A stretch of DNA of 64,000 nucleotides, taken from Nephrocerus scutellatus. Its lineage: Eukaryota; Arthropoda; Insecta; Diptera; Pipunculidae. Shown here in pieces: positions 9,540 to 21,559 of this stretch; positions within the stretch are counted from its first letter, which is position 1, and the number at the start of each line of letters is the position of its first letter. The position numbers and the translations under genes are program-made. The stretch is taken from assembly GCA_947095585.1 (NCBI GenBank), contig OX352761.1, positions 135,376,277 through 135,440,276 of the forward strand, read 5' to 3'. The notes beneath the pieces were generated by a model. That model worked only from the letters and a program-made list of their open reading frames with translations, made no database searches and was not told the origin of the DNA.

Positions 9540-12500
9540 AAACAAAAATTAGCCGCAGTTCTGTTAGCCCGTTCAGTCATATCATAATTTGTAATTAAAA
9601 CTTTGTTGCATTGTTGGATAACTGGAACATCGAACCCCAGTAGTTAAATGCATTAACCACCACTTCGCCATGGCGTCCACCGCTTGCAGTTTTTGTTGCA
9701 CGGAAAGATCTGAATATATTTGCAATTCAAACAAAGTTGGTTGTGTGCTGTTATACAACTTAACTAAAATATATAATTAACTTAAAATGCCATGAATTCT
9801 TGCAAATGTAATAAATCAAAAAAAAGTAATCAAATAATATCCAACCTTTTTAACATTCGTGTTTTTTTTTTAAAAAAAGATGTAATAGTTCCCACACATC
9901 TAATATGAAGAAAAAAACATAAGTACAATGTATGTACACGAGTATGTAGGTATTATCCAAATTGCAAAGAAAAAATGTAGTTTCCTCGTACTTGGTGTCT
10001 TACATAGTATTATGTAAAACAACATAAAACTAACAAAAACTACCAATTTTAACGAAAGAATTCAATGCTGCTGTAATTACATTCGAATTTGTTTAGTTGC
10101 AGAAAATGTTATAATGAGATTTGTCCGAAAATTATGGCCGAAAGTGAAAGCTTTTTTCAGGGTGTACCAGCGAGCATCACATACATCACATAAATACGTA
10201 AGATGACCAAAATAATTGTTTGGTTTTACAGAAAAAAAATACAGACCTAAGGCATTTACACCATTTATTCGTGAACGTAATGATTTTCGGCTTTGTCATC
10301 GTCACACTATTGCTTACTTACAGGTCACAGTAGTTTTTGTACCCTAGCTTTGTATTTAAATTTAATAGAAAGAAGAATTCGCCACACGTCAATTTAAAAG
10401 ACGAGAAGATAAAGGTTAATTTGACAAAGATACTCATAGTATACTTGTAATTCGTAAAGACTTTTAAAGTTTCTAATGACATGCGGTGATATTACTTACA
10501 AATTTCTCAGCATAAATATTATAACAATAATATATATTTAGCAAACAGTTTAAAATTTCACATTCTTAACTACAAATAAATATTTTCAACTTTGACATCA
10601 ACAAATTCGATATTTATTCTTAAGTACTTGAAATGACAACAATGCACGTGCAATAATAAATCACTAACATACAATTAAGTACTATAGGCTCAACTGATTT
10701 TGATTTTCTGAAAAAAGATATCAGATGATTATGAACGCTTTTGTTAAAGTAAAATTCCGCGCAGTTAAAGGGTAATTCAACACCAACAACAATTAGTTTA
10801 AGTTTGTATATAAGAAACAACATTTTCTACATTATTGGCAAATAACAAAAGTGCAACGAACATTCTTAAGCTAAAAGAATCAAGTTCATTCCTAAGTTTA
10901 CTTCCTTATTAGAATTATACCAGTTTTTAGATCAGATATCATTTTAATTTATATTACAACTTTTATAAGTTGTTTTGTTTTGCAACACAAAATTGTTGCA
11001 TAACTTATTAGAACGTCTTAGTCTAGGAAACCAAAGTTGCTCTCGTCTTTCTTAATAAACAGTTTATTTACTATTGTTGTGTTGTATATAGAAAAAACAT
11101 GTGAAAGGTATAATCGATAGATACACATCAATCGCTGGTTGTCACATTTCGTTAAAAGAAAATACTTTTTTGAAACATACAAAATTCTAAAGAAGAAAAA
11201 AATTTTTGTATGCCATTAGATAATCGGTTGTGTATCATAAAGTCCTAAAATAAATGTTAGACTTCCCAAGTATATGACAGGTTTTGTCAACGCGAAGGGT
11301 CGCACCATAAATGTAAAAAACTATAAATGTGTATCACTCCAAACTCTTTACTATTTCATTAATACATATTAGCAGTAAGGTGAATCTTCTATTTTACATT
11401 TATTTACAATGTCAGTGCACTGTAAATAATGTATCTATGATCAAAATAAAAAAGACGGTAGACCAAAGAAGCAAATCAAATTGACCCAACTTTCTCAAGC
11501 CATATAAAAAAGGTTTTATTCACGTCAAACACTTCAAGTCATAAACAAGTTATGGAAATTACAATTATATGACAGTAATACAGTATTAAATTATTATTAG
11601 CTTTTATTCTGGAAAAATACAGAAACGAAAAAAATTACTGAATGAAAACTATCTGAGTAAAAATGTAAACAATATTTTCTAACGTTGTTGTTTTCCTGCT
11701 TGATATTAAAATGATTCATAAACAACTGTAGTTAATCAATTTACTTTAAGGAAACACATGTTCATATTTTACACTTGCATCATACGTAGTACAACTTGAA
11801 TACATTTTTTCAATGAGTTTTAAACAATTTGCACAGCAAGAAGTTAGCTTAAATTTCTAAAGAAATACGTATTATAATTAGAAGTTCTTAGTATTTTCCT
11901 TATTCGGGTTTATTTTCTTTATTCTTACATTAATATTAACTGTTAATGTCTAAAGACATTACGCGGCTCTTGCATCTTGTAGTACCAAATCTGCTACTGC
12001 AAATGTGATAAACTGTTGAGGTGCTTATCGATGAAAACGTAAGCAAACACGACAAGTTCTTCAAATAAACTTCATACCAGCAGAAACTCATTTCAATAAT
12101 CATGCAATACATTTTGATATTTGCTGCAATAGGCAAATAGAAAGTTTATGAAGTATTTTTTATTGTTTAATTTTGAATAACTAACTGATGAGAAGATCTT
12201 TGTAAAATGGCCTTTAAATTTTTCTTCACATATTTATTTGTTGTTTGTTTTTGTTATGAAATTTGAAGATAGTCTGATGACCACCTCTAACCTGGCTATA
12301 AAACATTTATAATCTATGACATTTATTTGGTTTCATTGTGAGGCTAATTAAGCAATTCAATTTCTGTAATAAAATACGTCAACAATGAGATAAAGGAAGA
12401 GCTTATTCAGATACATAATTTTTTTACAGACAAGGTAGATTAAATCGAAAAACAATAACATACAGATAGAATCATAAAAGTAAGAAGAACTAAAAGACAT

Positions 12501-13010
12501 AATTATCTTACAAACCTCCCACTATGAGTACAACGATTTTAACTTCATACTTCATACACAGCCAAATTAATTTGCAACAATATTACTGCAATCAACTATA
12601 ACTTAATTGGTTTTATCCGGAATCAGTGAGGCTGGGTGAATAGCAAAGTAACCAACTAAGCCAACCACAGAGATATCTAATGTTCTTTTTTAAAATCCGA
12701 TAAAAGTAGCTGTGGCTTCATCTGCAACCTGCAAGCGACTTCATAAGAAAAACGCATGATGTACACCAGCAATCAAACTCAAGATTTAGGTTTACCCACA
12801 AACAATTACACTAAAAAATTAACATCTACTCCCATGGGTCTTTATCTATAGATCGTATTGCAAAATAAAGTAATCTAATGAATGAGTAAGAAGGTAAGAG
12901 TCTTCCGTAACGCTCACAGATCAACAATTCGTCATAATAATTTTTTCAAAATTTCGGATGTTTCTGCTCGCAAACGTGACTTCCATGTATTTTATTTGCA
13001 TCTCATTTAT
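9540..13010. other. Unannotated AT-rich stretch, 3.5 kb
   Basis: No coding motif, transposon signature or RNA gene recognised on either strand. The frames near 10.6-10.8 and 11.9-12.1 kb are short and featureless. It may be host intron or intergenic DNA upstream of the elongase exons. Confidence 0.5.
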
Positions 13011-13016
13011 GTGAAC

Positions 13017-13107
13017 TTGTGCTAGAAGGGTAGAAATACTGGTCTACTGTTTTCCTGGACATTGCGCAACCTTTCGACAAAGTAGAGCATGAGGGTGTAA
13101 ATTATAA
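13017..13107 (+). mobile_element. Small Jockey-like reverse transcriptase fragment
   Basis: A plus-strand frame reads VFLDIAQPFDKVEHEGVNYKI, matching the first catalytic box (LDIxxAFDxVWHxGL) of Jockey-like reverse transcriptases. The catalytic Asp is kept; Trp is replaced by Glu. It runs straight into the Gypsy-type remnant on the opposite strand. Confidence 0.55.
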
Positions 13108-13109
13108 AA

Positions 13110-14078
13110 TTAATACCCTTTTGCTAACAAAATTTCACGCAGTCTTGTCCCATAGAAAATACCCTTAGACGCTGCATCAAGAGATCGAAGAATTCTTGAT
13201 GAATTGGCAGTGGATATTGGTTTGGTTCCAAAACGTTGTTCAGACCGGTTGAATAGTCTACACCTATCCTGACGTTTTCCTCTTTTTTTGACAACGACTA
13301 TTGGCGCGGCCCAATCAGAGTATTCCACTGGAGTAATGATGCTCAAATTCCGAAGACGTTTTAGTTCTTCATCAATTAGTGGCAGTGCCGCAAAAGACAC
13401 TGGTCGTTTTGCACGAAAAACTGGTTTCACATCAGGCTTCAGATGTAATGTGACTTTCGTCTTTGTACAGAGACCCAGCTTACCCGAGAACAAATCAGGG
13501 AACAATGATTTTACGTCTAGACTTGATGCGTTTTCGGCGGTAATGTGATTGCAGACCACGCTAAGTGGCACATCCCACTGATTGAATTTGTCCATGAAAT
13601 CAATCCAGAAGATGTTAATATCTGGCGCGACGTAAATTAATTCTGATTGTACGACATTTTTGAAGTTGATGTCGCCTTCGAATTGTGCTATGATCTTGAG
13701 TCTGCTTTTGTCTGCGGTACGTGCTCCGAAAGATGGTTTTGACAAACAGGGCTTCCCGATGCGCTCCCACATTAACTCGGATTTGATTGTGATGTCTAAA
13801 CCACTGTCCATTTGAAGCTTGATTTTGACGCCACTGATAAGTACCGCGATAAATTTGCGCTTGTTCTCAAAACCACCCATGCTGTTAACAATTGAAATTT
13901 CATTAACACTTGGTTTGTCCATTGGACTGTATTTTGCTTTGGTACTTATCTGTTTTTGTTGTGCTTTTTCGGGAAAGCACCCGCAGTAACCCTCTTTTTG
14001 TCCAATCCGCTTACAATTTTCGGACATTTGTTTTTTTAATGAAAAGTCAAGCAGTAGTTTAACTAAGGGTTGTTTCAA
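13110..14078 (-). pseudogene. Gypsy-type LTR retrotransposon pol remnant (protease and RT start)
   Basis: A 322-codon minus-strand frame. It carries a degraded Cys motif near residues 20-35 (NCKRIGQKEGYCGC), an aspartic protease with MDSGLDITI as the active-site segment (usual D-S/T-G), and then the run-up to the reverse transcriptase: VTLHLKPDVKPVFRAKRPVSFA, LPLIDEELKRLRNLSIITPVEYSDWAAPIVVVKK. After KKRGK the frame shifts: the following residues make sense only in another frame (TGLNN, YPLP), and the catalytic YxDD region is absent. No LTRs seen nearby. A Gypsy (Ty3) relative is the best call. Confidence 0.85.
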
Positions 14079-14079
14079 G

Positions 14080-14437
14080 TTAGACCGTAAAACGCGTGTG
14101 AATTAAAAACAGAGCTTAAGCTAGCTGAGCATTTAACTAACCTTTAGTCTTAACTTTTACTGTAAAATCGGGCATTACAAAATAACTCTAAGTTAAAACA
14201 TATAATTAAATTTTGATGTACATATTTACTTATTTAATATAATAAAGGTCAGGTATTATTAATGTATGCTAGTTACAAAAATTCATATTGACAGTTAACG
14301 TTTAATCTGAATTTCTTTATTAATCAACTAATGAAACGATAGACAAACTCAGATTGAACTTTTTTTATGTTATTATAATTATTTTTAAAACTTTCTTTAT
14401 CTTATTGAATACAATAACAACATTGAATAAATTGCAG
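14080..14437. other. Sequence before the first visible elongase exon
   Basis: AT-rich, ending in the pyrimidine-poor acceptor AATTGCAG. No start-codon exon was recognised. Confidence 0.5.
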
Positions 14438-14575
14438 GACCTACTAGCATCATTCTACGCTGGATGGCGGGATTTGATGGATAACAAATCCGATCCGAGA
14501 ACAAGAAACTGGCCACTGATGAGTTCACCACTTCCTACGATAGCAATAAGTCTTACATACGCATATTTCGTGAAG
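14438..14575 (+). CDS. ELOVL-type fatty acid elongase, coding exon (N-terminal region)
   Basis: 46 codons between acceptor ATTGCAG and donor GTATGT, both in phase 0. They encode GWRDLMDNKSDPRT, then PLMSSPLPTI and the first membrane helix ending YFVKV across the junction. The D-x-R-T and PLMSSPxP segments are characteristic of insect ELOVL1/7-like elongases. These ER membrane enzymes condense malonyl-CoA with long-chain acyl-CoA, the first step of each two-carbon extension. An upstream exon with the start codon should exist, because the frame enters this exon in phase 0 from a splice site. The Met at 14477 is a possible but less likely internal start. Confidence 0.9.
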
Positions 14576-15966
14576 GTATGTACAATTTTGACTGCACAAT
14601 TATTTGTCGAATAATAACCAGCTAATATCACATATTATTCTGGTTTAATGTCGGTGTACTTAGCTTATATCTCAACAGTGCCTACCTTCGTATTGAGTTG
14701 AAGTTACCCTACAGCCAAATGAAAGATGAATGTCCTTCGGATAGTGTTGGTTCTAGTTCATTCAGTTGGTTGTCTATTAGCATTCCGTTAAATATATATA
14801 CAAATACAAATAACACATAAATCAAGAAAGCAGAAATTATCTGAGATGCGTGCACACACAAGTTAATGTCGATAATGCCAACAGTCCACCTAATTTTAGC
14901 TGGTTTTGTGGATGCAGAAATCACTCGTCTATTTGTTCCAAGTGGGTTTTTTCTAAATTACGCATAATGAATGGAGTGGAATCTTTAGTTCAGGGTCGTA
15001 TATTAATAATGATCTTCTACGTGAGAGATGAAACAGGATCAAAGTTAATTATATATTTGTAAAAACTTCAGCGTCATCGCTGTACGCTGCATTATTATGC
15101 TGTCTCATGTAACAGTCGCAGTCATAATATTTACTCATGCAACATCATTTAGTGGTCTTAACCGCTATTGTAAGTAGTAGTTGCAATGTACAACAACAAA
15201 CAATGTACAACAACAACAACAACAACAGTTTACCGATTGTTGTTATTCGATGGTAGAAAAATTGGCAAAACTCAAATATTTTTTTGTTTGTTCTAAAAAA
15301 GGATTTTAAAATAGCTTACCAGTGCTTTTGTTTTTTCAATGGTTTATTTTTGGAATTTATTTAAATTTTGGAATTAAAAAAACTCCTTATTAATTCTGAC
15401 TTTTATCAAGAATGCAACTATATTTGCATCATATTGGACCTTTTTAATTAATGTGTTACAAACGTTGTGAAAAGATTTTTACGACCTTTTGTATGCTACA
15501 AAAATTCAACTTAAAAAAACTGAAGATTTCTACAGAGATATTCACTGCATATTGTGCCGAACTGATGTAAGCCACAAAAAAACGTATAGGAAATAATTTT
15601 AACAACAATTTGTTTGTTAAACACAGACATTAAAGTGACTGAACTATAATTGAAGAAAAAACTCGGGTTTTTTACATTTTTTTACATACGTATGTATGTA
15701 TACATGAAAAATTATTAATTGTTGTTTTGTTTGTAAAATTTTGATAAACTGCGATGATAAGCGAACTATTAAAGTGAACTATTCAAGTGGAATCACTCAA
15801 TTTATACTTCGGAAACTGCGATTATTTGACGTATGGAAAAATATTTAATTGCAGTTTCAGGAAAATTGTGGTAAAGATTTTCTTTTAATTTATTTACGAT
15901 TTGAAAATGGTTACAACGATTACTCACAGATATATCGTAGTTGTTGTTTGGAAATTAAATCTGCTT
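14576..15966 (+). other. Elongase intron, first part
   Basis: Start of the 9.2-kb intron 14576-23778. Apart from a short (CAA)n run near 15205-15227, I see no element here. Confidence 0.6.
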
Positions 15967-15979
15967 ATAGATAATTATA
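15967..15979 (+). repeat. Target-site duplication of SINE copy 1, left
   Basis: ATAGATAATTATA, repeated perfectly at 16289-16301 just after the SINE tail. Confidence 0.9.
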
Positions 15980-16288
15980 GTGGGCGCCGTGGCTCAGTGG
16001 AAATGCGCATGGCTACTGAACAGGAGGTTCGTGGTTCGAGTCCCAGTAACACCAAAAGTATTTTTCACGGTGTCCCAGCTCTCGCGAATGGGTGACAAAC
16101 GTTCCGAGAGTAATAACTTGTCACGGAAAGCTTCTAAATTCGCCGATCGGATCCTGCCTTAAATTGTAGGTCGCTTTCATTTGTGTCCAAAAATATACAT
16201 GCGCAACACAAATAGTTTTTTTTTTTTAAAGAACTCAATGCTAGGCCTTAAACCGCAATGGTCTGTCGCGCGGAATATTATTATTATT
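15980..16288 (+). mobile_element. tRNA-derived SINE, copy 1 (complete)
   Basis: 309 bp flanked by a perfect 13-bp duplication. The head matches a pol III tRNA promoter: A box TGGCTCAGTGG (15990-16000) and B box GGTTCGAGTCC (16033-16043), both fitting the consensus exactly. A non-tRNA body follows (TTGTCACGGAAAGCTTC), with a conserved tail AATGGTCTGTCGCGC and a short (ATT)n end. Related copies lie at 23225-23497, 47627-47893 and 57774-58015. Two chance frames (15901-16095 and 15980-16162) overlap it and are not genes. Confidence 0.9.
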
Positions 16289-16301
16289 ATAGATAATTAT
16301 A
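16289..16301 (+). repeat. Target-site duplication of SINE copy 1, right
   Basis: Second copy of ATAGATAATTATA. Confidence 0.9.
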
Positions 16302-16304
16302 ACA

Positions 16305-17040
16305 AAAAAGGGCTTGTCATCCATAGCAGAAAAGTCCCTTCTCTCTAAGGAGATTGGAACTCTGATTAACCATCAGCTTCTGAAATATCTTGAAACAGCG
16401 TATGATAAGTAAATTCTGCCCCTGACATCATAATAGAGCACAATGTATGTAGATGAATTTAACGCTTCTAAAACCCAATGTTGTCTTTAGTCGTCGGAAC
16501 GAAATATTAACATATAGCCATATCCATTAATGGTACTTGCATTGAGGAAAACGAAAAGTTTACAATTCTAGGTTTGTGCAACGACAACGAAAACCATCGC
16601 GGGAATGTGTCCTGCTTATCCCTCACTGATTAACCGTTTTTTCCATCAAGGAAAAATATTCATTTGCATTCCTCCAATCCCTGAATTCAGCCTCAAAACT
16701 CGTGGCGCTTTAAATTCTCATCAGTTTTCCCTTAAACCCATCAATAGGCATGCTGTTAAGATTAGAGATTCTTTCTTCAATCGTATGACATGAATGTGAA
16801 ATGCTTTCCCAAGATCTCTGTTCCCGCGCTACTACGATCCGCAGGCATTCATGCAAGCACATCGGCATCACGTCATTCATTCCTTGATACATTAGTGCCC
16901 ACGCTGTTTTTGCATCATAAGGGTTTTAACATAAGGGTTTTTTTATGGAGGAGGTTGGAAATGTCCAAAAGACGATCACATGTCCACCTTAAGACTTAAC
17001 ATTTGCTCAGATACTGAGCAAAACCAACCAACAAACCAAT
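16305..17040 (+). mobile_element. F3-like Jockey LINE remnant, internally deleted
   Basis: The plus strand shows the segment IGTLINHQLLKYLET (like METLINFQLKKYLET at 29.3 kb), then an abrupt jump to EFNASKTQCC and the C-terminal segment HQFSLKPINRHAVKIRDSFFNR followed after a stop by MWNAFP (16710-16810). The whole catalytic centre between those boxes is missing. Stops and frameshifts are frequent. Confidence 0.7.
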
Positions 17041-17045
17041 ATATA

Positions 17046-17345
17046 TTAAGAAGGCGTAGGCGACAAGGATTACCCTTGTGACACGCCAGTATTGATCCCA
17101 TGTGAATCTGAAGATATACCGTTCAATACAACTTTTATATTACGGTTCCATAAATAATCCTCAATCCATGCAATGGGAGAGGTGTGTAAGTTGATCGCAC
17201 GAATACTATTAATAAGACAATCCTGCCATACTCTATCAAAAGCCTTAGGAATATCCAAGGACACAACGATTGATTCACCTAGATTTTCAATGCTTCGCTA
17301 CCACCAATGAGACATGCACGTCATGAGTTCACCTGAAGAGCGATT
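17046..17345 (-). mobile_element. F2 LINE fragment
   Basis: Closely matches 8800-9090 at DNA level. The minus-strand frame 17070-17264 reads SLDIPKAFDRVWQDCLIN to GINTGVSQG. It is abutted on both sides by other LINE pieces. Confidence 0.85.
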
Positions 17346-17379
17346 TTTGCAAAATCCATACTACACATCTGATAAAATG

Positions 17380-18060
17380 GCTTTCGTATCCAGATAGCTT
17401 ACTAGTCTAAAATTAACGATAGATTCCGTGAGCGAAAGCACCCATGCCCAGTTAAAAATTGGGATAAATAGAAGTCTACTTCACCATTCCCTCTACCGGC
17501 CCATAATTCTACAGGTGGTATTAATTTATGGGTCCATCTATTGGGAGCATACCCGCAACCACAAACGCTGCGTCGCTCGATATGGTTCTGAAGCCACAGA
17601 TCACTCTTAGTGCACTCAGTCGCTGGATAGACGACATCTTTCGCCGGTAGCTAACCATTGTGTCAGCCCAAATTGGCGCTCCGTATAAAAGGATCGACGA
17701 GACAAAACTATCCAATAGCTTTCTTCTTGTTTGCTTTGATTTTCCAGTATTCGGCATAATTCGAGACATGGTGATATACATTCAGTCTCTGCTTTATTGC
17801 TGGCAGCCTTAATATGTTTTTTTTTGCATAAATTACCACCCCTAGGTGTCTAATTGATGGTTGAGATATAATTGAACAATTACCAACTTGAAAGGTTATT
17901 GTCTGTCTTGTTTTCCTACTGGATATTAGTAGAGATTCAGTTTTTTGTTCTGCCAACTGTAATCCGATTGACGTTAGCCAATGCCGGATAGTCCTAATTG
18001 TTGCATAACATATTGCGGTTATCTCCTCCTTTTGTGACAATCTTTGCCTCTTCAGGTATT
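17380..18060 (-). mobile_element. RNase-H/R1-type LINE, RT C-terminal region (broken)
   Basis: Two minus-strand frames (17708-18040 and 17521-17781) carry RHWLTSIGLQLAEQKTESLLIS, RHLGVVI, then SFVSSILLYGAPIWADTM and LSALRVICGFRTISSDAAFVVAGMLPI. That is the palm-thumb-connection order of R1/I/LOA-type reverse transcriptases. A following GEVDFYLSQFLTGHG segment (about 17430-17480) is the typical post-RT motif. The frames are separated by a frameshift. It may or may not be the same family as F4. Confidence 0.8.
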
Positions 18061-18069
18061 TGGTTTGCG

Positions 18070-19335
18070 AATAAATTTTAAACTTATACAGGGCAATGTG
18101 ATTGTGTTTTGCACAGTTTACAAGGTTTAACGAATAGATATTCGTACATATTTGAAAAGTGTTCTATATTCCCAGCTGTGGTTAATAATTATTATTATTT
18201 TTATCACTAACCGCGTGCCTACACCAAGAACCGGCTTTTTAACAGTTCGATTCTTCATAGTTATATGTATTTCTTAATCGTTTACATATTATTATTATTG
18301 TTATTATTTGCGTTTCAATATCTCAAAATTATAACATTAAATTTTATAATTAAAGAAGACTGTCTGAATTTCAAAAAGATTATAGAGGGGTTGGTAACGT
18401 TAACTACCAAAATTATAGTTTGTTTGCTTAGTTTCACTGCCTGCGATCCCTTTGAGACTAGACATTCAGTCAAGTTTGACCTTATTGTGATGGCTTGATA
18501 TTTCAACAGCTAGTGACAAGCATTAAATCCAAAAAGTATAGGAAGTCAGAACTTGGCTTTACTATCTAAAAAGATTGCAATTCTGGTGTCTCTACCCTTT
18601 TTCGAGGTTGGTATTGGCGCAGTTCTCCATGACAAGAATTTCAGATTGAAAGACACCGTGCATTACCGCGATGTTGATATTGGCTCTAAAGACACTATAG
18701 TTATCAGATCAGACTCCATATCAACCAAGACTTTTGGGTTATATTGCGAAAACACCTGGTTTGTATGGAAGTTGGATCAGACTCAATAATCACATTTCAT
18801 TTCACATCCGGAACAAGAGTGGTATAATATAAAGAAATAAAAAGTTATTGTAATTATACAACCGGTACCTTCTTTAGAGGAATTGACCTTCAGATGTTTT
18901 TTATGTATATTTTAATTTTTAGAATCAGCAGCAATCATTTCTTTTATTCTATTATTCACTTAAGTTTTTGAATTGCACACACGTCTTCGAATGGAGGTAG
19001 ACAATTATGCTTGCATGTGCAATTGAAACGCACTTAAATGTCAAACAAGTAATAATTTTTGTTTTAAGTGTTGTTTAATGTGTTTTATTTTTCTAACCTG
19101 GAGTTAATGTTGTTTTTTGTCGCTGCATAATCATATCTGACTATATTTGAAGCACCTGTTTGAACGAAATTCTAACAATTATCGTTATTGTCTTATTTAA
19201 AAAAAAATCCAATTTATAACAGCGAACCATTTATCTGTTACTTTTGTTTTTTATATTGTTTTTATTATCAAGTCATATGTTATTAGTGTAAATGTTTATT
19301 ATCGGCATTTTTATTATTCATCTAATTCTTGCAGT
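18070..19335. other. Elongase intron, little recognisable
   Basis: Mostly AT-rich. A 21-bp word at about 18660 (GCATTACCGCGATGTTGATAT) differs by one base from the RTE-like piece at 7505, so a tiny RTE-like scrap may be present. Otherwise nothing is seen. Confidence 0.45.
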
Positions 19336-19339
19336 TAAG

Positions 19340-19890
19340 TTAAGTAAGACTTTTCCCTCGAACGCGGCTAAAAGGTCAGAATGCTTTTTTCTAGGCACCC
19401 AAGTCTTGGATCCATATGTAAGTACTTATACACCAGCAGATTAGATGTTATGGTTAACTTCATGAAATTATCTTGTTGGTTACTTGCCGTTATCTTGATC
19501 CAAGATAATTACAGGAGTGTTCCAATTCAAATTCGCGCTCCATTATTTTAATTTATTGAGCAATATTGGGATCTTCTGCTCGCAGACGTGGCCACCATAT
19601 ACTTTGTTTTGCCTTCATTTCTATGGAGCCTTAGATTTCGTACCACCTGCTCGATCTAAATGAAAGCTTCCGGTACAGCTCTTGGGTTTCTACCAACTAT
19701 GTCAATATTGTCTGCATAAGCAAGTGAATGGACTTCACTCGCCGTTACGTCAGGGACTCGGATAAATTTCTCCAACGCCAATTTTTACTTACTTTATAAT
19801 ATTAATCGTGGTGAACGTACTCGTACATAGTCGTGTTAGTTATTTTGGGATGTCGAACTCTCTCATGGCTTTAGAAAGTTCTACTCTGAG
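19340..19890 (-). mobile_element. RTE-like LINE reverse transcriptase remnant
   Basis: The minus strand in mixed frames shows VELSKAMREFDIPK, then LAYADNIDIVGRNPRAV (catalytic loop YADD changed to YADN) and NEGKTKYMVATSAS, in the expected order. It shares the RVELYKVMREFGI type of box with 1370-1410. Non-functional. Confidence 0.7.
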
Positions 19891-19904
19891 TATGATAACA
19901 TAGT

Positions 19905-20172
19905 TAGGTTAGGTTAAGTTGGCTGTCAGTGAAACACCGCCACACTTAGACCAGTAATGGTCCATTGTGATAGAGCTTCGTATGAAGCGTAGGAGACTGC
20001 TAATGTCAAAATGGATTAGATCATTAGTTTCCTTGAAGAAGAAAGCTCCCATATGGAGTTTACGTTCTTGGGAGAGGGCTGGTTATGTACAGAGAAAATG
20101 GAGAATGGACTCCTCCTCCTCTTCATCCATACAGCTTTAGCAGAAGTCATTCGACAAGACGCCAAGCCTTGC
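19905..20172 (-). mobile_element. F4 RNase-H LINE, 3' end
   Basis: Homologous to 58279-58575 and 28484-28640. On the minus strand it reads GVLSNDFC, then after a stop CMDEEEEESILHFLC, with a Cys/His motif, ending in a tail of AACCTAACCTA repeats (plus strand TTAGGTTAGG at 19909). Its upstream part continues at 22151-22440 beyond a mariner fragment. Confidence 0.8.
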
Positions 20173-20357
20173 CTTTCCTTTTAGTTCGATACACTTTTCC
20201 CAGCGATGTTCAATAGCTTCGATGCCCTATTTATAGTGAGAATCGTCAAACTTTTTTAAAAAGCCATCAACCGCAGACTCCACCTCTTCATTGCTGGCAA
20301 ATCTTTTACCACCGAGCCATTTTTTCAAGTTTGGAAACAGAAAATAATCCGAGGGGG
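20173..20357 (-). mobile_element. mariner transposase fragment, 3' segment
   Basis: The minus strand reads DYFLFPNLKKWLGGKRFASNEEV and IEAIEHRWEKCIELKG, the C-terminal end of mariner transposases. One stop lies before GIEAIEH. It is separated from the rest of the gene by the LINE insertion at 20358-21545, which falls in the PPYSPDLAPSDY region. Confidence 0.85.
20344..20357 (+). repeat. Target-site duplication of F1 copy, left
   Basis: ATAATCCGAGGGGG, repeated perfectly at 21546-21559. It derives from the mariner sequence. Confidence 0.92.
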
Positions 20358-21545
20358 ATTAGATTAAGATATTTTATTAAACATTTAGGTATTTTAAAAT
20401 TTTGACTTTAAACTAAACTTATAACTATTATTAATAAGTGTTGGCTCAACAATAGGGGCCCGACGTATTTACAATGTCTTTTTTTTGTATTGCTTATAAT
20501 TAAACAATATTTTGGACTACTTAATATTCTACATGTTATAAAGAGGGCGATCTTCAGCCTCTGTAATGTTGATTGCTGGCCTTCTCGTAGAAGGAGACGT
20601 CTTGATTATTAATGATGTCGTCGAATCTAGCATCTGTGAATCCTCTGATGTGTATGTACCGGTGACTTGGCTCGATTTCTTCGCTTCTCAGTCCTAGCAT
20701 CTCAGGACTTGGATGAGTTTCCAATCCGTCGACGAATTTCCTCGCCATTTGGAACAAGTGGTCGGTTATTGGCAGCAGACCAGCTGCTTCGTAAAGTCTT
20801 GCAGTCGACACAAACTTATAGCTGTTTGGCACCCTCCAGAGTCCTGTACAGATCCTAAGTACCTTTCTTTCAAATAGGGAGATCTTCTTCATCGTTGTTG
20901 GTGAGACGGTGAACCATATGGGATAGCCATAGGTTATCACTGGCCTGATGAGCTGCTTGTAGATGAGCAGCCTGGTGTTGTTGGACAGTCCGTTTCGTCT
21001 TCTTAGTAGCGGGTGCACCAAATGAAGAGCGTAGTTCGCTTTTTTCATTGTTTTATCGATGTGAGAGTTAAACTTGAGCCTCTCAGTAAAGTTGATTCCC
21101 AGGTACTTAGTCTCTGACTTGGTGTTTATTGTCGTGTTATCCGGAAGGGTGATTTTTAAGGCTCTGCACCGGCTTGCGATTTTTCTTATCCTTGTTTCGG
21201 TTGCTGGTACTCAGAAGCAGATGAGTTCCGTTTTGTTGGCGTTGATCTTCAGTCCCCACTTCAGGTAGTACTCCCAAAGATTTCGGAGGTGTTCCTCCAC
21301 TCTTTGGGCAGCCATCTCAGGAGAGCGGGAAACGGCATACTTGATGGAGTCATCCGCGAAAAGCATGGTCCTTGTTCCGGCTGTATTGGTGGGTTGATCC
21401 GCCGTGAAGATGCTAAATAGGACTGGTCCAAGTCTGGAGCCTTGGGGAACTCCAGCTTTAATCCCTTTCCTTGTAGATGGGCTGCCAGCACAAAAAAGAC
21501 CCTGTTAAAAAGAAATTTTTTAATTATTTTCACAATATAATTGGG
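20358..21545 (-). mobile_element. F1 Jockey LINE, 5'-truncated copy
   Basis: 1188 bp, very similar along its length to 36560-37822 of the complete F1 element. Its 3' end falls at the same ATCTTAATCTAA terminus. The frame 20554-21048 (164 codons) is the RT C-terminus through HQYYRG-like ending. Upstream, a small deletion near 21480 (where F1 has the VYDRPSTRKR region) breaks the frame. It is flanked by a perfect 14-bp duplication. 5' truncation is normal for target-primed reverse transcription. Confidence 0.95.
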
Positions 21546-21559
21546 ATAATCCGAGGGGG
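21546..21559 (+). repeat. Target-site duplication of F1 copy, right
   Basis: Second perfect copy of ATAATCCGAGGGGG. Confidence 0.92.

Noticed and set aside
13288..13548. 86-codon plus-strand frame
   Set aside because: Antisense shadow of the Gypsy-type pol remnant.
15980..16055. Possible functional tRNA gene
   Set aside because: A and B boxes are perfect, but the sequence runs on into a SINE body, the acceptor arms do not pair well and a target duplication encloses 309 bp.
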